Source: Panax quinquefolius | Taxonomy: Eukaryota > Streptophyta > Magnoliopsida > Apiales > Araliaceae | Direction: 5' to 3' | Length of the DNA: 64,000 nucleotides | Assembly: GCA_020205615.1 (NCBI GenBank) | Contig: CM035170.1 | Coordinates: 43,711,807 to 43,775,806, forward strand | In this document: positions 34,691 through 46,549 of the stretch, one piece after another | Numbering within the stretch: position 1 is the stretch's first letter | Layout of the letters: each line of letters begins with the position of its first letter | Translations under genes and position numbers: made by a program | The notes under the pieces: generated by a model | Databases searched by the model: none | Told to the model about the DNA's origin: nothing | What the model saw: the letters and a program-made list of their open reading frames with translations, nothing else

Positions 34691-36190
34691 TTCATTTGTT
34701 TAGCGACTTGCTACCATGAAATACTACCTTTGAAGGAGTCATAAGGTTTACACACTTCTTTTGGCAGTCAATTACCGCTCCGTATTTGAACAGCCAATCC
34801 ATTCCCAAAATTGCATCAAATTCCCCGAGTCTAATCGGAATCAAATCTACCAACAAGATATTTTCCTTAATGTTCACCCTACAGTTCTTGTATACGAATC
34901 TAACAGGGATTACTTCCTTATTCGCAATTTCTATGTTCAAAGGAAAATTCAGTTCTTCTCTAGGCAATTCTAACCTCTTAGCAAATTCATCAGATATAAA
35001 CGAGCAAATAGCACTCGAATCAAATAATATATATGCATTAATATCATTGATTGGGATAATACCTGACACCACATCTTTTGATTGCACAACATCTTGCACA
35101 GTCATGTTGAAGGTTCTGGATGTGGGTTTATTTGATGCTGCAGGTCCTGCAATGGCCCATGTACCTCCATTGTTACCTCCATTGCTTCTGGTTGTCACTC
35201 TATCCTTCTTCTTAGGGCATTCACGAGCAAAGTGATCCTTGGATCCGCACGTAAAGCACACATTATTCTTCAGTTGAGTGCAATTAGGGGCGATGTGACC
35301 CTCCTGGCCACAATTGAAGCAAACTCGTTTCCCCATCAAGCACGCACTCTTGTGAAATTTCTCGCATGTCGCACATGCTTCAAACTTTTTGTTTTGCTGG
35401 TTACCCTGCTGGTTTCCAGCACCCATGTTTCCATTCCACTTCCTTTTTAAATTGTTGTTGTTGTTGTTTCCACCACCACCACCTCTATTCTTAATCTCAT
35501 TCTCATTCTTCTTCTTCTTCTGTTCTTGATTGAATTTTATCACTGCCTTGCCTCCACCTTCAGCAAGTACTGCTTTCTCCATCACCGCTACAAATGTCTT
35601 CAATTGGAACAGGGAAACCCTACTATACAGCCAGAGCTTCAGTCCCTGTTCAAACCTTTTCGCCATGCGTTCATTTGTGCTGACCTGATATGAAACCTCG
35701 CCAATTCATTGAATTTTACGGCATACTCATACCGTCATCGTTCCTTGTTTTAATTCCAGAAACTGCACTTCTAACTGACTCTTCGAACTCTCCGAAAATA
35801 GGTCTCAAGAACAACTCCTTGAACCTATCCTGTGTCATCACCCCTGCCCTTCACGAGTTTTATTGGCCTTCCACCAATAACTAGCTTCGCTTTCAACATG
35901 AAAGTTCATGAAAGCGATCTTCCGATCATCCCCTACCCTAGCGACATCGAACACCTTTTCTATCTCCATAATCCGTGTTTGTGCTTCGATTGGATTCATG
36001 GACCCACTTGAATTCGTGTAGTCCAACCGCCTTGAAATCCTTAAACGTTGTACCATGGTTTTGTGGTTGATTCTCGCAACGCCTCACATCGAGAGTGTCA
36101 CTAGTTGTTGAATCAGGTTACCTTCAACATTGTCGTTATTATTGTTCCTTCAAAGGTTCTCTGTCGTGGTGGTTAACGTCTGGGAGGCAT
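34691..36190 (-). pseudogene. gag: gag and aspartic protease of TE-F
   Basis: ATG at 36190 (MPPRR) follows TTTTAACAG by three bases; a stop occurs at codon 6. The capsid domain is partly open at 36056-35838 (AFMNFHVESEASYWW). The last part is open at 35666-34692 (324 aa): FEQGL, an Asn/Gly-rich linker, a Cys-rich element CATCEKFHKSAC (98-109) and two classic CCHC knuckles (116-129 and 137-150). The protease site is FDSSA (215-219), with Ser where the canonical motif has Gly (DSGA), so activity is doubtful. Confidence 0.87.
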
Positions 36191-36489
36191 TTTCTGTTAA
36201 AAGTACATTCATTAGATTATTATTCAATTCTTTTAAGTAATTTCTACTTAACTTGTCTCCAACAAGAATTAACCACATAACACATAACACTTTGAATAAA
36301 GTAACAACTTTTATTTATTCATAACCTTTTTGAAAACATAAAACAATAGCATCACTGCTACCTACATTACTTTCCTGAACTACAAAAAGTTACAGGACAA
36401 CATCATTATTATCATATCCCATGGTTACTTAACACTAGGGATTTACACATTATTTAACATTTCACTCATCGTGCAAAAGCTACGATGTT

Positions 36490-37217
36490 CTATTAAGATA
36501 CTTCTTAGCCCTATCACGTTCTTCCTCCATGACTCGAAACATTGTTCTGCGATCTAACACGAATGACGGCAGCGTCTCGAACTGAATCGGATATCCCATG
36601 ACCCGATCTTGAGCTCGATTAATTACGGTATTAAATACTTTATCCATCTCTTATATCTTTATCCTCTATGCTTGCGTGTCTCTTGCTGCCAATCTGGTTC
36701 GTTGAAAAGTTTCCTCATAAGCATCTTCAGCTCTTTCCCTCTTAACAACTTCTTCTCTCAGCTTGTTCTTTAGTCCAGCGACCACTTCGATCAGTTGTTC
36801 TTTCCCTCCTTCAGTCTGTACTAGTTTCTCCTCGATATTTGTCAGTCGTTCTTCACGATCCTGGATCTCGCCATCTTTTTGTGTCATTGCAGTCTGTTGT
36901 TCAGCTACTATCTCTTGTAACTCCTCGACAGTATCTTAAAGTTCCACATTGCGGTCATGCACCTCATCGTATATAAGGCCAGCTATCGAGTTAAGTGGAA
37001 TCCTTTCCTCCTCATCCTCATCCTCTAGTGGTAACTCAATAGGATCCTCCTCATCTGTTTCCACGTCATCATCCTCATCTTCAACTACTGTGATCAACGG
37101 GGCTGACTCCCATGGCAGTAGTTGTTCCCAAACTACCTGAATGTCGCGAGGCTCGTCCTCTATAGGCATTTGAGGTCCCTCCTCCCTAGCCTGACTGGAT
37201 TCTCTGACATTAGTCAT
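36490..37217 (-). pseudogene. Upstream acidic coiled-coil ORF of TE-F
   Basis: ATG at 37217 lies one base after TTGTTTTCAG. The first 93 codons are very acidic (runs of Asp/Glu around residues 45-75) and contain EVHDRNVEL. After a TAA the same frame continues through a Glu/Lys/Arg coiled coil (36887-36666) and, after a TAG, to a short tail ending about 36490. It lies between the primer site and gag, as in TE-D (29806-30331). Ogre elements have an ORF1 in this place, but I see no evident relation. Confidence 0.65.
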
Positions 37218-37410
37218 CCTGAAAACAAAGTTTTAAAGTTTTAATTATTAATCGTTACTACTCGACACTCACAAGTACATAAATTATAATCACATAAGCA
37301 CATAAGTGTTTTATTACTTCTTTCTTAAAACTCGATAAGAGTTATCTCCACTATCTTTTCAAAGGTTACTTCCTAAGGCTTTCCTCCCCACCTAAGGTTC
37401 ATAACCTAAA

Positions 37411-37423
37411 GCTTTGATACCAA
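37411..37423 (-). other. Primer binding site, tRNA-Met type (TE-F)
   Basis: TTGGTATCAAAGC on the minus strand, two bases from the LTR, near the usual TGGTATCAGAGC of tRNA-iMet-primed gypsy elements. Confidence 0.85.
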
Positions 37424-37425
37424 CT

Positions 37426-40400
37426 TGTGACTCTCCCAAATCCTGGTACTTTATTTCCTCAAGATTTGGTGTTCACTTAATCAAAACATTCATTTCTAAC
37501 TACCCAATCATAATAAAATTGAATAATAAAACATACCCATACAGGATTAAACTTAAATAAAAATATCCCAGGTTATCTAACATTTAATCATCATTCAAAT
37601 GTGCACAACATTACATAACTTCTTTAAAAACAAAGTCTAAGATTATCATAATAAAAGTCTAACATCTTAATCAAAGTAAAAATTACAAGTCTTCATCACT
37701 TGTACATTTTTCCCCTTCCTTTGCTAGTCGAAGGTTCACCTACCTTCTCTTCTTTAGTTGCAATGAGTTTATAAATATGCAAGATTAAGCAAAACAATTG
37801 CTCACTGGATATAATATGGAATCAACAGGAGTATAACAACAATAACTGTCAAAATATGCTCATCAAAAGTGAATAGTACTCTATCAACAATAATCAGAAA
37901 CTGAAATTCCAAAATATGGAAAATATACATCACTGAGGGTCGTAAGACCATGAACTACGTCCACAGTTGCAAGTAATCTTTCAACTCCAACTTTAACAGT
38001 CATAAGACTATAATGACCTCGTACTTAGGGGGATCAGCCCTTCGTACAATGTATTGTGCACAAATATTTTAACGCTATTCGTAAGTTAACCCCTAATCAT
38101 AACAATAGGGTTGTTCATCTCAGTATTTAGAGTACAAGTCCGCACCAAAGGAAGTTTGGTTTGGATAAGCTTTCAAGGTAATTTGGAATTAAACGAACAT
38201 CAACTAAGGAGTAGTTGAATAAAACCAATAACACTATACTATAGAATAATCGTGATTGAATCAATCATAGTAAACTAAAGTCATGTTTTAGGAATAATCT
38301 AATAGCATACAATTTGAATAACTATAGCATACCTTGCTTGAACAATACTAAGTCAAGGTTAATTAGAATTGAATACTAAGCATGCATAGCAATTTGAACG
38401 ATAGAAATGTTTGACATTAGTATATATAGTTGTGCATGCTAAACAACAAGTTAAATACAAGAATAACTTGTTCTAGAATAACTTACATCGTTATATTGTA
38501 ATCGAATTGAAAACAGTAATTGAATTAACAAGATAATAAATGAGAAAACTTGCCTTGTTCGTAGATTAAATCGAACAATATGAATCACAATATCCTATAA
38601 ACATATGTCATCATGACATAGTTAGTCACTACCACTTTACAACTTAACTAACTACATTCATCATGTATGTTTGACTATTTAATCACATAATCAAGTAATA
38701 ACACAAGTTAATCGCTAGTAACATGCTTATACATGATATAAAAATACTAAAATCATAATTTAACAGTCCTACTATCATCACATTACTTTTCTTAAAATTT
38801 CGTGTACAAAAAGTACACTTTGTCGAGACCATTCTCGCTAACTTCACATTACGGCATACCACAGTTTACACTTGTCAAGGCGTTATGGCTTAGAGAAGGT
38901 ATTTATGAATGATCACGAGCCAAAGATTAAGGCCATGCAGACATGGCGCCAAGCGCCTATGACGAGATTTATCTTTGATGACTGGGCAATAAGCATTGTA
39001 CCAGAGTCCGTAACTCCGGCGACCAAGCTCTCTAAGAATATCTGAAACAAAAAGCCAAATTGGCCTACAAGCTCCAATCCAATAGACTAATTAACATGTA
39101 ATTCATTCAGAGACTTCATGTAAACATATTGTGAAGACTTCTAACATGATTCTACCCATAAAATATCATAAACATCAAATTTACAACACCCAATTTCAAT
39201 GTTTTTGGCAAAAACTCCATTTTTGATATTTTCAATGAAAATCAAAACTGTGATTTTGTTTTTCAACCAAAACAGTTAATTCAAAATACCACGGTTATGA
39301 TTATACATACTCTATCAAATTCAATAGTCAATTTATATATATTAACAATTAATCAAACCTTAATTTCATTTTTAAACTAAGCCATACTCATATATATTCA
39401 TGTAAACACTGTAATATGGTTTTCTTCACAAATTGCATACATACATGACTTAATTTCTCTATAATCACATATAAACTCATGAAACAACTTTATAACCAAT
39501 AATCATACAAAACTATATACATATCAACAATTCATCTTATACAAATATTTTACAGAGACTTTTTGGGAAGAGGAAAACTAAACTTTTAAAGAAAGAGATT
39601 GAGCTCCTACTTTTGATTAAGAAGATGATATCCTAGAGTTAGATTATCCTTTTGATTATCAAGCTTCTTCTCTCCCAATTCTTTTCTCAATTTCTCTAGC
39701 CTTCTTTCCTCTCTTCTTTTCTCTTTGTAAACTTCAATTGAGTCTTCTTCTCTAACATACGTACTAACAATATAACGTATATAGTAATAATATATATTAA
39801 TGATATAATATAAGTATAGATGTAATTATATCAGTTATGTTTATTTGAAAATCAAAAGCCATAAGGCTTGTTTGGCTAATCAAAATAAAATAACTCATTA
39901 ACCCTTACACCTTGTTTGGTAAATCTAATTAAAACAAATGGATTAATCCTTATACCTTGTTTGATAAAACATCATTAGATTAAAGACTTATTATGCATTA
40001 AGACATGTTTGGCAAAACTAAATTAAACTCTTTTAATTTATTTTAATAACTCCTTTATAGCAAGGTTATTTGTCACACTTCTATTTAATTAAATAATCAA
40101 TTTAATCAATTAAAATATTAATCTAATAAATTACTTTAACACATAAATCATTATCTCATAATTATAATTTCCTTTATAATTATAATTTTATTCAACCAAC
40201 TAACACTTTATTTTAATCACAAATTCCAATTAAAATATTATAATTCATTTAATCATTATTAGCTTTCTAACTTAATTATTAAATTAAATTAGTATATAAC
40301 CTCATAACAATTAATTTTCTTAGCTCCTTAATTATTTATTCAACAATTAATTAACTAACTCACATCAACTCAAATTTCAATTAAATACTTATATAATTCA

Positions 40401-40593
40401 ATAAATATTTAATATTACAAATAACTATTTAATATTTAATATTTAATATTTAATTATTTATTCAACAAATAATTAACTAAACCACTTCAACTCAAATTGA
40501 ACAATTATTTATTCAACAATAAACATATCCATCAAATACTTATATAAATCAATAAATATTTAATATTACACTTTAAAATTCTGGAATGTTACA
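37426..40593 (-). repeat. 5' LTR of TE-F
   Basis: 3.17 kb; on the minus strand TGTAACATTCCAG...GGGAGAGTCACA. Same family as the plus-strand solo LTR 41728-52404. GGCGCCAAGCGCC at 38945-38957 is a GC-rich inverted repeat. 37696-37758 is the conserved mini-frame (TSKGRGKMYK and stop), with its acceptor mutated from CAG to CAA. Flanking bases 40594-40598 (ATGTC) may be one target copy. No gene. Confidence 0.88.
37696..37758 (-). other. Conserved LTR mini-frame (TE-F)
   Basis: Twenty codons then TGA: an acidic start and the tail STSKGRGKMYK. It differs from the copy at 52086-52148 by several substitutions yet keeps frame and stop. The base triplet before it is CAA, against CAG in the other copies. 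Confidence 0.45.
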
Positions 40594-41727
40594 ATGTCTG
40601 TATGGGTTGGCAGGCTAAGCCAAGCAAGTGATTGCTCAAATACAGTTTGAATCGGGAGTCGCGCACCGCATGCCTCCTTAATATATAAATCAAAGTATTG
40701 CCATCATAAATCCTACAAAGGAGGTCCGAGTTCACATTAATTAAATGAGAGCTTATGCATGATTATATGGTTACTCTAATCTGTAATATATGTCCAGTAT
40801 AGTAGTCATGTGTTAATAAGCATGTTAGTGAAATATTCTACGATGAATTGATGTTTACAACTTTAAAGTCAATAGTGGTTTCAACTATGACTTAGTGTGT
40901 TAGAAACTAATCGTGGAATGTAATGACACATGTATAGAAGCATGATAGGTGATGATTTGATTTTTGTAAGTGTAAACGCATATTAGTTTATACGTACTAA
41001 TTGAAAAGACCGACTTGTTAAATGTTAGGTCGTTTCAACGCAAGTAACTAAAGCTAGAATTGTATTGTAGCTGAACAAACAGACAAGTATCTAAACCTTA
41101 CACACTACCTTTATTTTGTGCAAATAGGTATATGTTTATGCAAGTTCTTTGAACCCTACTTTTATTGAGCAAGTTCCTTGAACCCTACTTTTGTTAAGCA
41201 AGTTTCTCTGAACTTACCCTAAATTATATTGAGCAAGTATCCGAAATTATTATGGTTCAAGTTTCCTTGAACTTCACTCTTGATTGTGAAAGTTTCCTAT
41301 CCTTCTCATATCGTATTGAGTAGGTTATTGTTGAATTAAAAGTTATTCGTTTAAGCTTGAACTTTATTTCCAAGCATGTTATTAAGTGGTTTAATTACCT
41401 TACAATTATTCCACATTGATATTATTGACATTCGCACTTAGTGCACTTGAATTCGTACAGTCTTGGACTTGTACATCATTTAAAGTTCTATAATTCTTGA
41501 ACTATGTCAGATAGAGTCTGAACCTTTATTCGGTCAAACAAGTATATGAAGTTTTATAAAAGCTATCCAAACCAATTGATGGTAAGGGTTCTTAGACCGA
41601 AAGAACGCCCCTTCTATGATAGGGGAGTACCCCAGGTATCTAATATAAGATACAAAGAACATATTTAAATGTTATGCATATACATAGTGTACGCGAGGCT
41701 GATCCCCTCAAGTACTTATTCTGTAGC
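40594..41727 (+). repeat. TE-G: LTR remnant, left piece
   Basis: No ORF. LTR-like features: AGGCTGATCCCC at 41696-41707, and a degenerate repeat of AAGTTCCTTGAACC (about 41138-41290). It continues after the nested solo LTR at 52410. The start is missing, lost at or beyond TE-F. GTAGC at 41723-41727 is the left copy of the solo LTR duplication. Confidence 0.6.
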
Positions 41728-42437
41728 TGTAACATTCCAGAATTTTAAATGTAATTTTAAATATTTATTGAGTTATATAAATATTTAATGGATGTGATTA
41801 GCGATAAATGAATATTTGTTTAATTGATTTAATATTATTTGGAGAATTATTTGTTAAATAAATAATTGATGAATTAAGGAAATGATTATTATATTGATAT
41901 TTCAATTAAATGATATATTATTTGTATTGTGTTATATGATTAAAGGATTTTTTAATTAATTGTGATTTGAGTTAATTAAAATAAATATGAAAGCATGATT
42001 AAATATAGTATGACAAATAACTATATTATAAGGAGTTATTAAAATAAATTAAAGTAGTTTTAATTTAGTTTTATCCAAACAAAATATATTAATTCTTTAA
42101 ATTTAAAGAGTTTTGCCAAACAAGCCTTATGGCTTTTGAGATTTCTAGATAAATAAAATAAATAATATAAATAAAATAAATAAAATAATAAAAATAATAT
42201 ATTTATATTATATACGTTTGTGTTATAACCGTTAATATCATTAGTATGCGTATTAAGGTGTCAGTTTCTTTTACGTATTATGTATATTGTCTAAGCATAA
42301 ACCTAAGAACAACTACAAAGAAAAATTACAGAGAATTATAGAGAGTTTGAGAGTGAAACCTGAGAATTTGTCTGCAATAGCAAGAATTAGAAGCTAATTG
42401 AAGGTATGTTCTACAAACTTAGATATTATTTATGTTA

Positions 42438-45107
42438 TGTAAGACCCCAACTTATTATAAATAAAAATTGAATTTCCTCTATTTATTATTGTGAATAATA
42501 AGGTGATAATTTGATATAATACTTTGGTTATGGGTGAAATGTGCAAATTTTGCAAAATAAGCAAGTGGTTATAAAATATTCAATTGTCGGGGAATATTCG
42601 TTTGGTCGTGGAATATTCTTTCTATCGGAGAATATTCGTACGACGGCACAGCCATTTGTGGGCCCCATAACGGATAACTGTTGAGTGAAGAAAACGACAA
42701 AATTTGGGTTATTATAAATAACGGCGTAGTTATTACAAGTTAACATCTTTGTTGGAATACCCGGTGGTTAAAATACGATGTCTACGCGTGGTTCGCAAAG
42801 AGTAGACACCAGGTATTGCACAAAGATTGTTGAATTATTAATCCTTACGTAAGAAGGCACTACTCAATAATTGTTACAGTAATTATTGTTCAATATTTTA
42901 TTTTATTGGTTCAATAATTGCTGCGTTGATATTTTATATTATTTTTGTTTCAATAATCGTCAATGCACAGTATTTCCCATTATCAGATCAATAATTCATA
43001 TTATTTGAATAATATTATTAGATATCATTATTGGCAATGTCTAGAAAGTTCTGTCAAGGAGAGGTTTGGTCACCTAATTGCGCGCCAGTAAGGAGAAATC
43101 CTTATCGAAAAGCCCCCTCTTTCCTAGGAACAGCCTTGTTGTCATAAATGTGATTCTGTAATATTATTTGTGAATAATTAATTATTGATTCATATGATAA
43201 GAAAATATTTATTTTATGTGGATATAAATGATGGATTTATTTATGTGGTTATTAATGAAGGAATTAATGCTGAGATATTTTATAAGTATTTTGTCGGATT
43301 GGAAGTATTAAAAAATCATCCATTTGTGGATTTCGGGTATTTTCTATTTGGAATTTGGAAAAACTCAAAGCTACAAAGTTGTAGAGAATTTGATTTCGTG
43401 TGGAATAGACATAAAATTCGTATTTTTCAGATAAACGGGCTATTTTCTATGAATTATTAAAGTTTCTGATTATTGTTTAAATGATAAAACATTTTGGAAA
43501 ATTCTAGAATTGGTTGGTGAGAAATGTGCTCAATTGAATTTCAAATGTGGTGGGTGGCAATGGTAACAGGTAAAGCCATTAGGTAGCAGGTTAGTCTTCT
43601 ATAACGTTCTAAGCATTTTCCTATAAATAGGGTGCTTAGTTAGAATTGAAAATCACACCAAAATTCATAAGTTTTCTCTCTTTCTCTCTCTATATTATCG
43701 AGCGTATTCTTGTGAGTATTTTGATACTTTAAGTGTTGCTATATGGTGCAAGTTCCTTCAGCACTATATCCAATAATCCAGCCAGAAGTATTATCTTTTT
43801 GAGGTAAGGGATGTTATTTTCTTCGTAAGTGATATTATTTCTTCAATATCATTATGCCAAAATATTGGTTGGAACTTTTTATCAAATTTGGAACTTTTCA
43901 TGTCGGGGTTACTATTCATGAGTTATTATTCACAAGTTACTATTCATGAGTTACTATTCATGAGTTACTATTCACGAGTTACTATTCACGAGTACTATTC
44001 ACGAAGCATGATAATTTTTTTTAGTGGAATTTCTATCTTTTGGTGTCAGAGTTACTATTCACGATACTGGCACTATTCACGATATCACTATTCACTATTC
44101 ACGAATCACGGACTATTCATTCATAAAAAATGAAATTTTTTCTTTTTATCCAAGGTGTCTATTATGGTTACTATCTTTGATTGTATCCATGTTTTGATCT
44201 TTATTTTGAATTCTGCTTCAAAATTGGTTATTATGAAGTATTTTGATTTTGATAAACCGTAATACTAATCCTTAATATTTGATCTTTTATCTCACCGGAT
44301 TCATTTTTTTTAGTTATTTTCATCATCCTCGCCTCTAAATGATGATATTATTGAATATCTTTGGCTTGTAGTGCAAAGATGAATGATTAATCGATGAATA
44401 TCTTTGGCTGTGAAGACAAAGATGAATGATTACCTAATGAATATCTTTGGCCAGTAGTGCAAAGATGAGCAGTGTTGAGATGAACATGACTTAATCGGTG
44501 ATACAAATGAATATCTTTGGCATGTAGTGCAAAGATGAACATTTGATTCAAGATGTATATTGATTGATGTTACAGGGATAAAATATTGATGATGGACTTT
44601 TAAATCTTAGAAGATAGTAGAATTCTTTCACTACTTGACACTTCTAATGGATTGTTGTTTCCTGCTGCAGTTGTTGATCTAAAACTTGTTGTCTATTATA
44701 TTTTATCAGATTATTCCCTGTTGAAAACTAACGATAATTTGTTGTATATTATATTAGTCATAATATTTTCTTACTGGGCTAGTTGAGCTCACCCTTTTCC
44801 TTTTTGTTCCATTTTTCTTCTCAGGAGGTGAGAACATAGCAGGAACTAGCCGGGGTTTGGAGTGATGGTTCAGGATAGTTGTTTTAGTAGTCCTCACTAT
44901 TTTGTAAAATAACGTATCAATAATTGTAATGAGGACTTATTTGAGTGTGGATGTTGTCTAGAAGACAATATTTGTATTTAAACTCACAAAGATGTGTTGT
45001 CGTATTTTGCACGACAATTGTATTATTGAAGTTGTAGTTTGCTTTCTCATATCATGTATTTGGCGACTTCGGAATGGGTGTTGTATACCTATTTTGGGGC
45101 CGCCACG
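42438..45107 (+). repeat. 5' LTR of TE-K
   Basis: 2.67 kb, TGTAAGACCCC...GGGGCCGCCACG (terminal CA mutated to CG). Contains three GAATATTC boxes at 19 bp spacing (42592-42637), a 14 bp array of TTACTATTCACGAG (about 43908-44010) with more copies than the 3' LTR, four repeats with GAATATCTTTGG...GTGCAAAGATGAA (44353-44545) and the GAGCTCACCC...CTCAG block (44785-44824). The 91-codon frame at 43185-43460 is not supported: it is altered in the other LTR. Confidence 0.92.
42592..42637 (+). promoter_or_regulatory. Three GAATATTC boxes with 19 bp period
   Basis: Starts at 42592, 42611 and 42630. GAA-TA-TTC fits the nGAAnnTTCn heat-shock element pair. The 3' LTR has them at 47785, 47804 and 47823 (last one GAATATTT), and the diverged solo LTR at 23037, 23056 and 23075. 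Position near the LTR start suggests a U3 enhancer. Confidence 0.55.
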
Positions 45108-45290
45108 ATTAATATCAAAGCTTAGGATATGATCTCCGGCTAAGATGTGAGACTAGAACTAGGAGGGAGAGATGGGAATTCCTTCACTAGTATGACCTAC
45201 CTAAGTTTATTTGGTATTTATTTGGTCTCACGAAGTATAGGATAATATGTGACATGTCAATTAACCCTTGTTTTGTTGCAGTGTTTGAAA

Positions 45291-46549
45291 ATGGCATCTA
45301 AAAATGTTGTGATAAGCAATGAAGCATATGAGACCGTTGAGTCACCAACGATCAATACCCAGGATAATGTGCATCAGGATGGCAATAATCCTCAGGTGAA
45401 CAACAACACCGACCAAATGACGAACGACGGTACGTTTAGGAGCTTTTTAGAATTCATGCAACACCAAACGAGAGAGACTCATGTTCATAATGTAGGTGGA
45501 AACAATGGCAACCCACGGTTGGTCACCGCTAAGCAGTTCAAGGAGCTGGGACGACCGTAGTTTTTGGAAAGCCGTAACCACTTACTACAGAGAGAGGCGT
45601 GGATAAAGCGAGATCACCAAGATATTTGATGTCTTGGGATGTTCCGAGGAGCAAAAGGTTCCCTTTGCCACTTTTATGTTGCGAGGAGAGGCAGATTACT
45701 GGTGGAAATCGGTAAAACGTACTCAACATGCCACACTAAAGATGTCTTGGGAAAAGTTCCAAGAATTGTTCAATGACAAGTACTTTCCCGAAAGTATTCG
45801 TCACATGAAGGAGGTTGAGTTCATCAAGCTGGAGCAAAACAATATGAACGTGTCGCAGTACGAAGCTAAGTTTGCGGAGTTATCCCGATTTGCATCTCAT
45901 TTTGTTGATAATGAAGAACGAATGACACGAATGTTTTTGCGAGGTTTGAAACTCGAAATACGTCAATAACTCATTTCTCACAAACTTTGTTTATATTCAG
46001 ATGTTGTGAATAGGGCTTAGTTAGTGGAGCGCGATAATGAGCCAGCCCAACTGAAGGATAACGAGCAACAACACGATAATAATCGTCATGCGGGTGGCAA
46101 TCATTACATCCAACAATGATAACCATCGTGGAGGAAATTATCATGCCAGAAATGGTAACCACTTCGGTGGTAATCATGGCCGAGATAATAGAAGAAATGA
46201 TTCAAGTGGAAATTTCAAGAAGAGAAGATTTAACGATGACAGGAAGACGTCGGCAACAGCACCAGCAACAACAACAAATTCTACGGGAGGAGAACGACCG
46301 CCAGTTAGATGCTACAGATGCAGAGAAGAGGGACATATAAGTCCAAAATGTTCACAGCTTTCCAAGATATGTTTTAGTTGTGGAAAAGACGGTCACATTG
46401 CTCAATTTTATCCTGTAGCAAAATCAAGTCCAGTTGGGACGGTGGCACCAAAGGTGGATACGGACAAAACAAAGTCGGTGGTTTCAGGAAGAGCGTTTTT
46501 CGTGACTTCTAAAAGAGCAAGTAACCCGAACGAAGTTAGCACGGGTTAG
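45291..46549 (+). pseudogene. gag: gag of TE-K
   Basis: MASKNVVISNEAYE start, preceded by TTTTGTTGCAG ten bases upstream. The frame breaks at about 45560, continues at 45634-45969 (capsid-like: EADYWWKSV, FNDKYFPESIRH, FAELSRFASHF) and again at 46088-46549. It ends with two knuckles: CYRCREEGHISPKC is intact, while CFSCGKDGHIAQFY has lost its last Cys. There is no coiled-coil ORF between the primer site and gag, unlike TE-D and TE-F. Confidence 0.85.

Larger units (their letters stand above)
32903..40593 (-). mobile_element. TE-F: Tekay/Del-like element, minus strand, lacking its 3' end
   Basis: From right to left: LTR 40593-37426, tRNA-Met-type primer site (37411-37423, TTGGTATCAAAGC on the minus strand), coiled-coil ORF, gag, protease, RT, RNase H and the start of integrase. 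Sequence homology stops just after the integrase HPGST motif at about 32903, so the catalytic integrase, 3' LTR and left duplication are gone. All ORFs carry stops or shifts. Confidence 0.88.

Noticed and set aside
43185..43460. 91-codon frame in the 5' LTR with a partial copy at 48419-48625
   Set aside because: Duplicate because LTRs are duplicated; the frame differs between copies and has no homology that I recognise.
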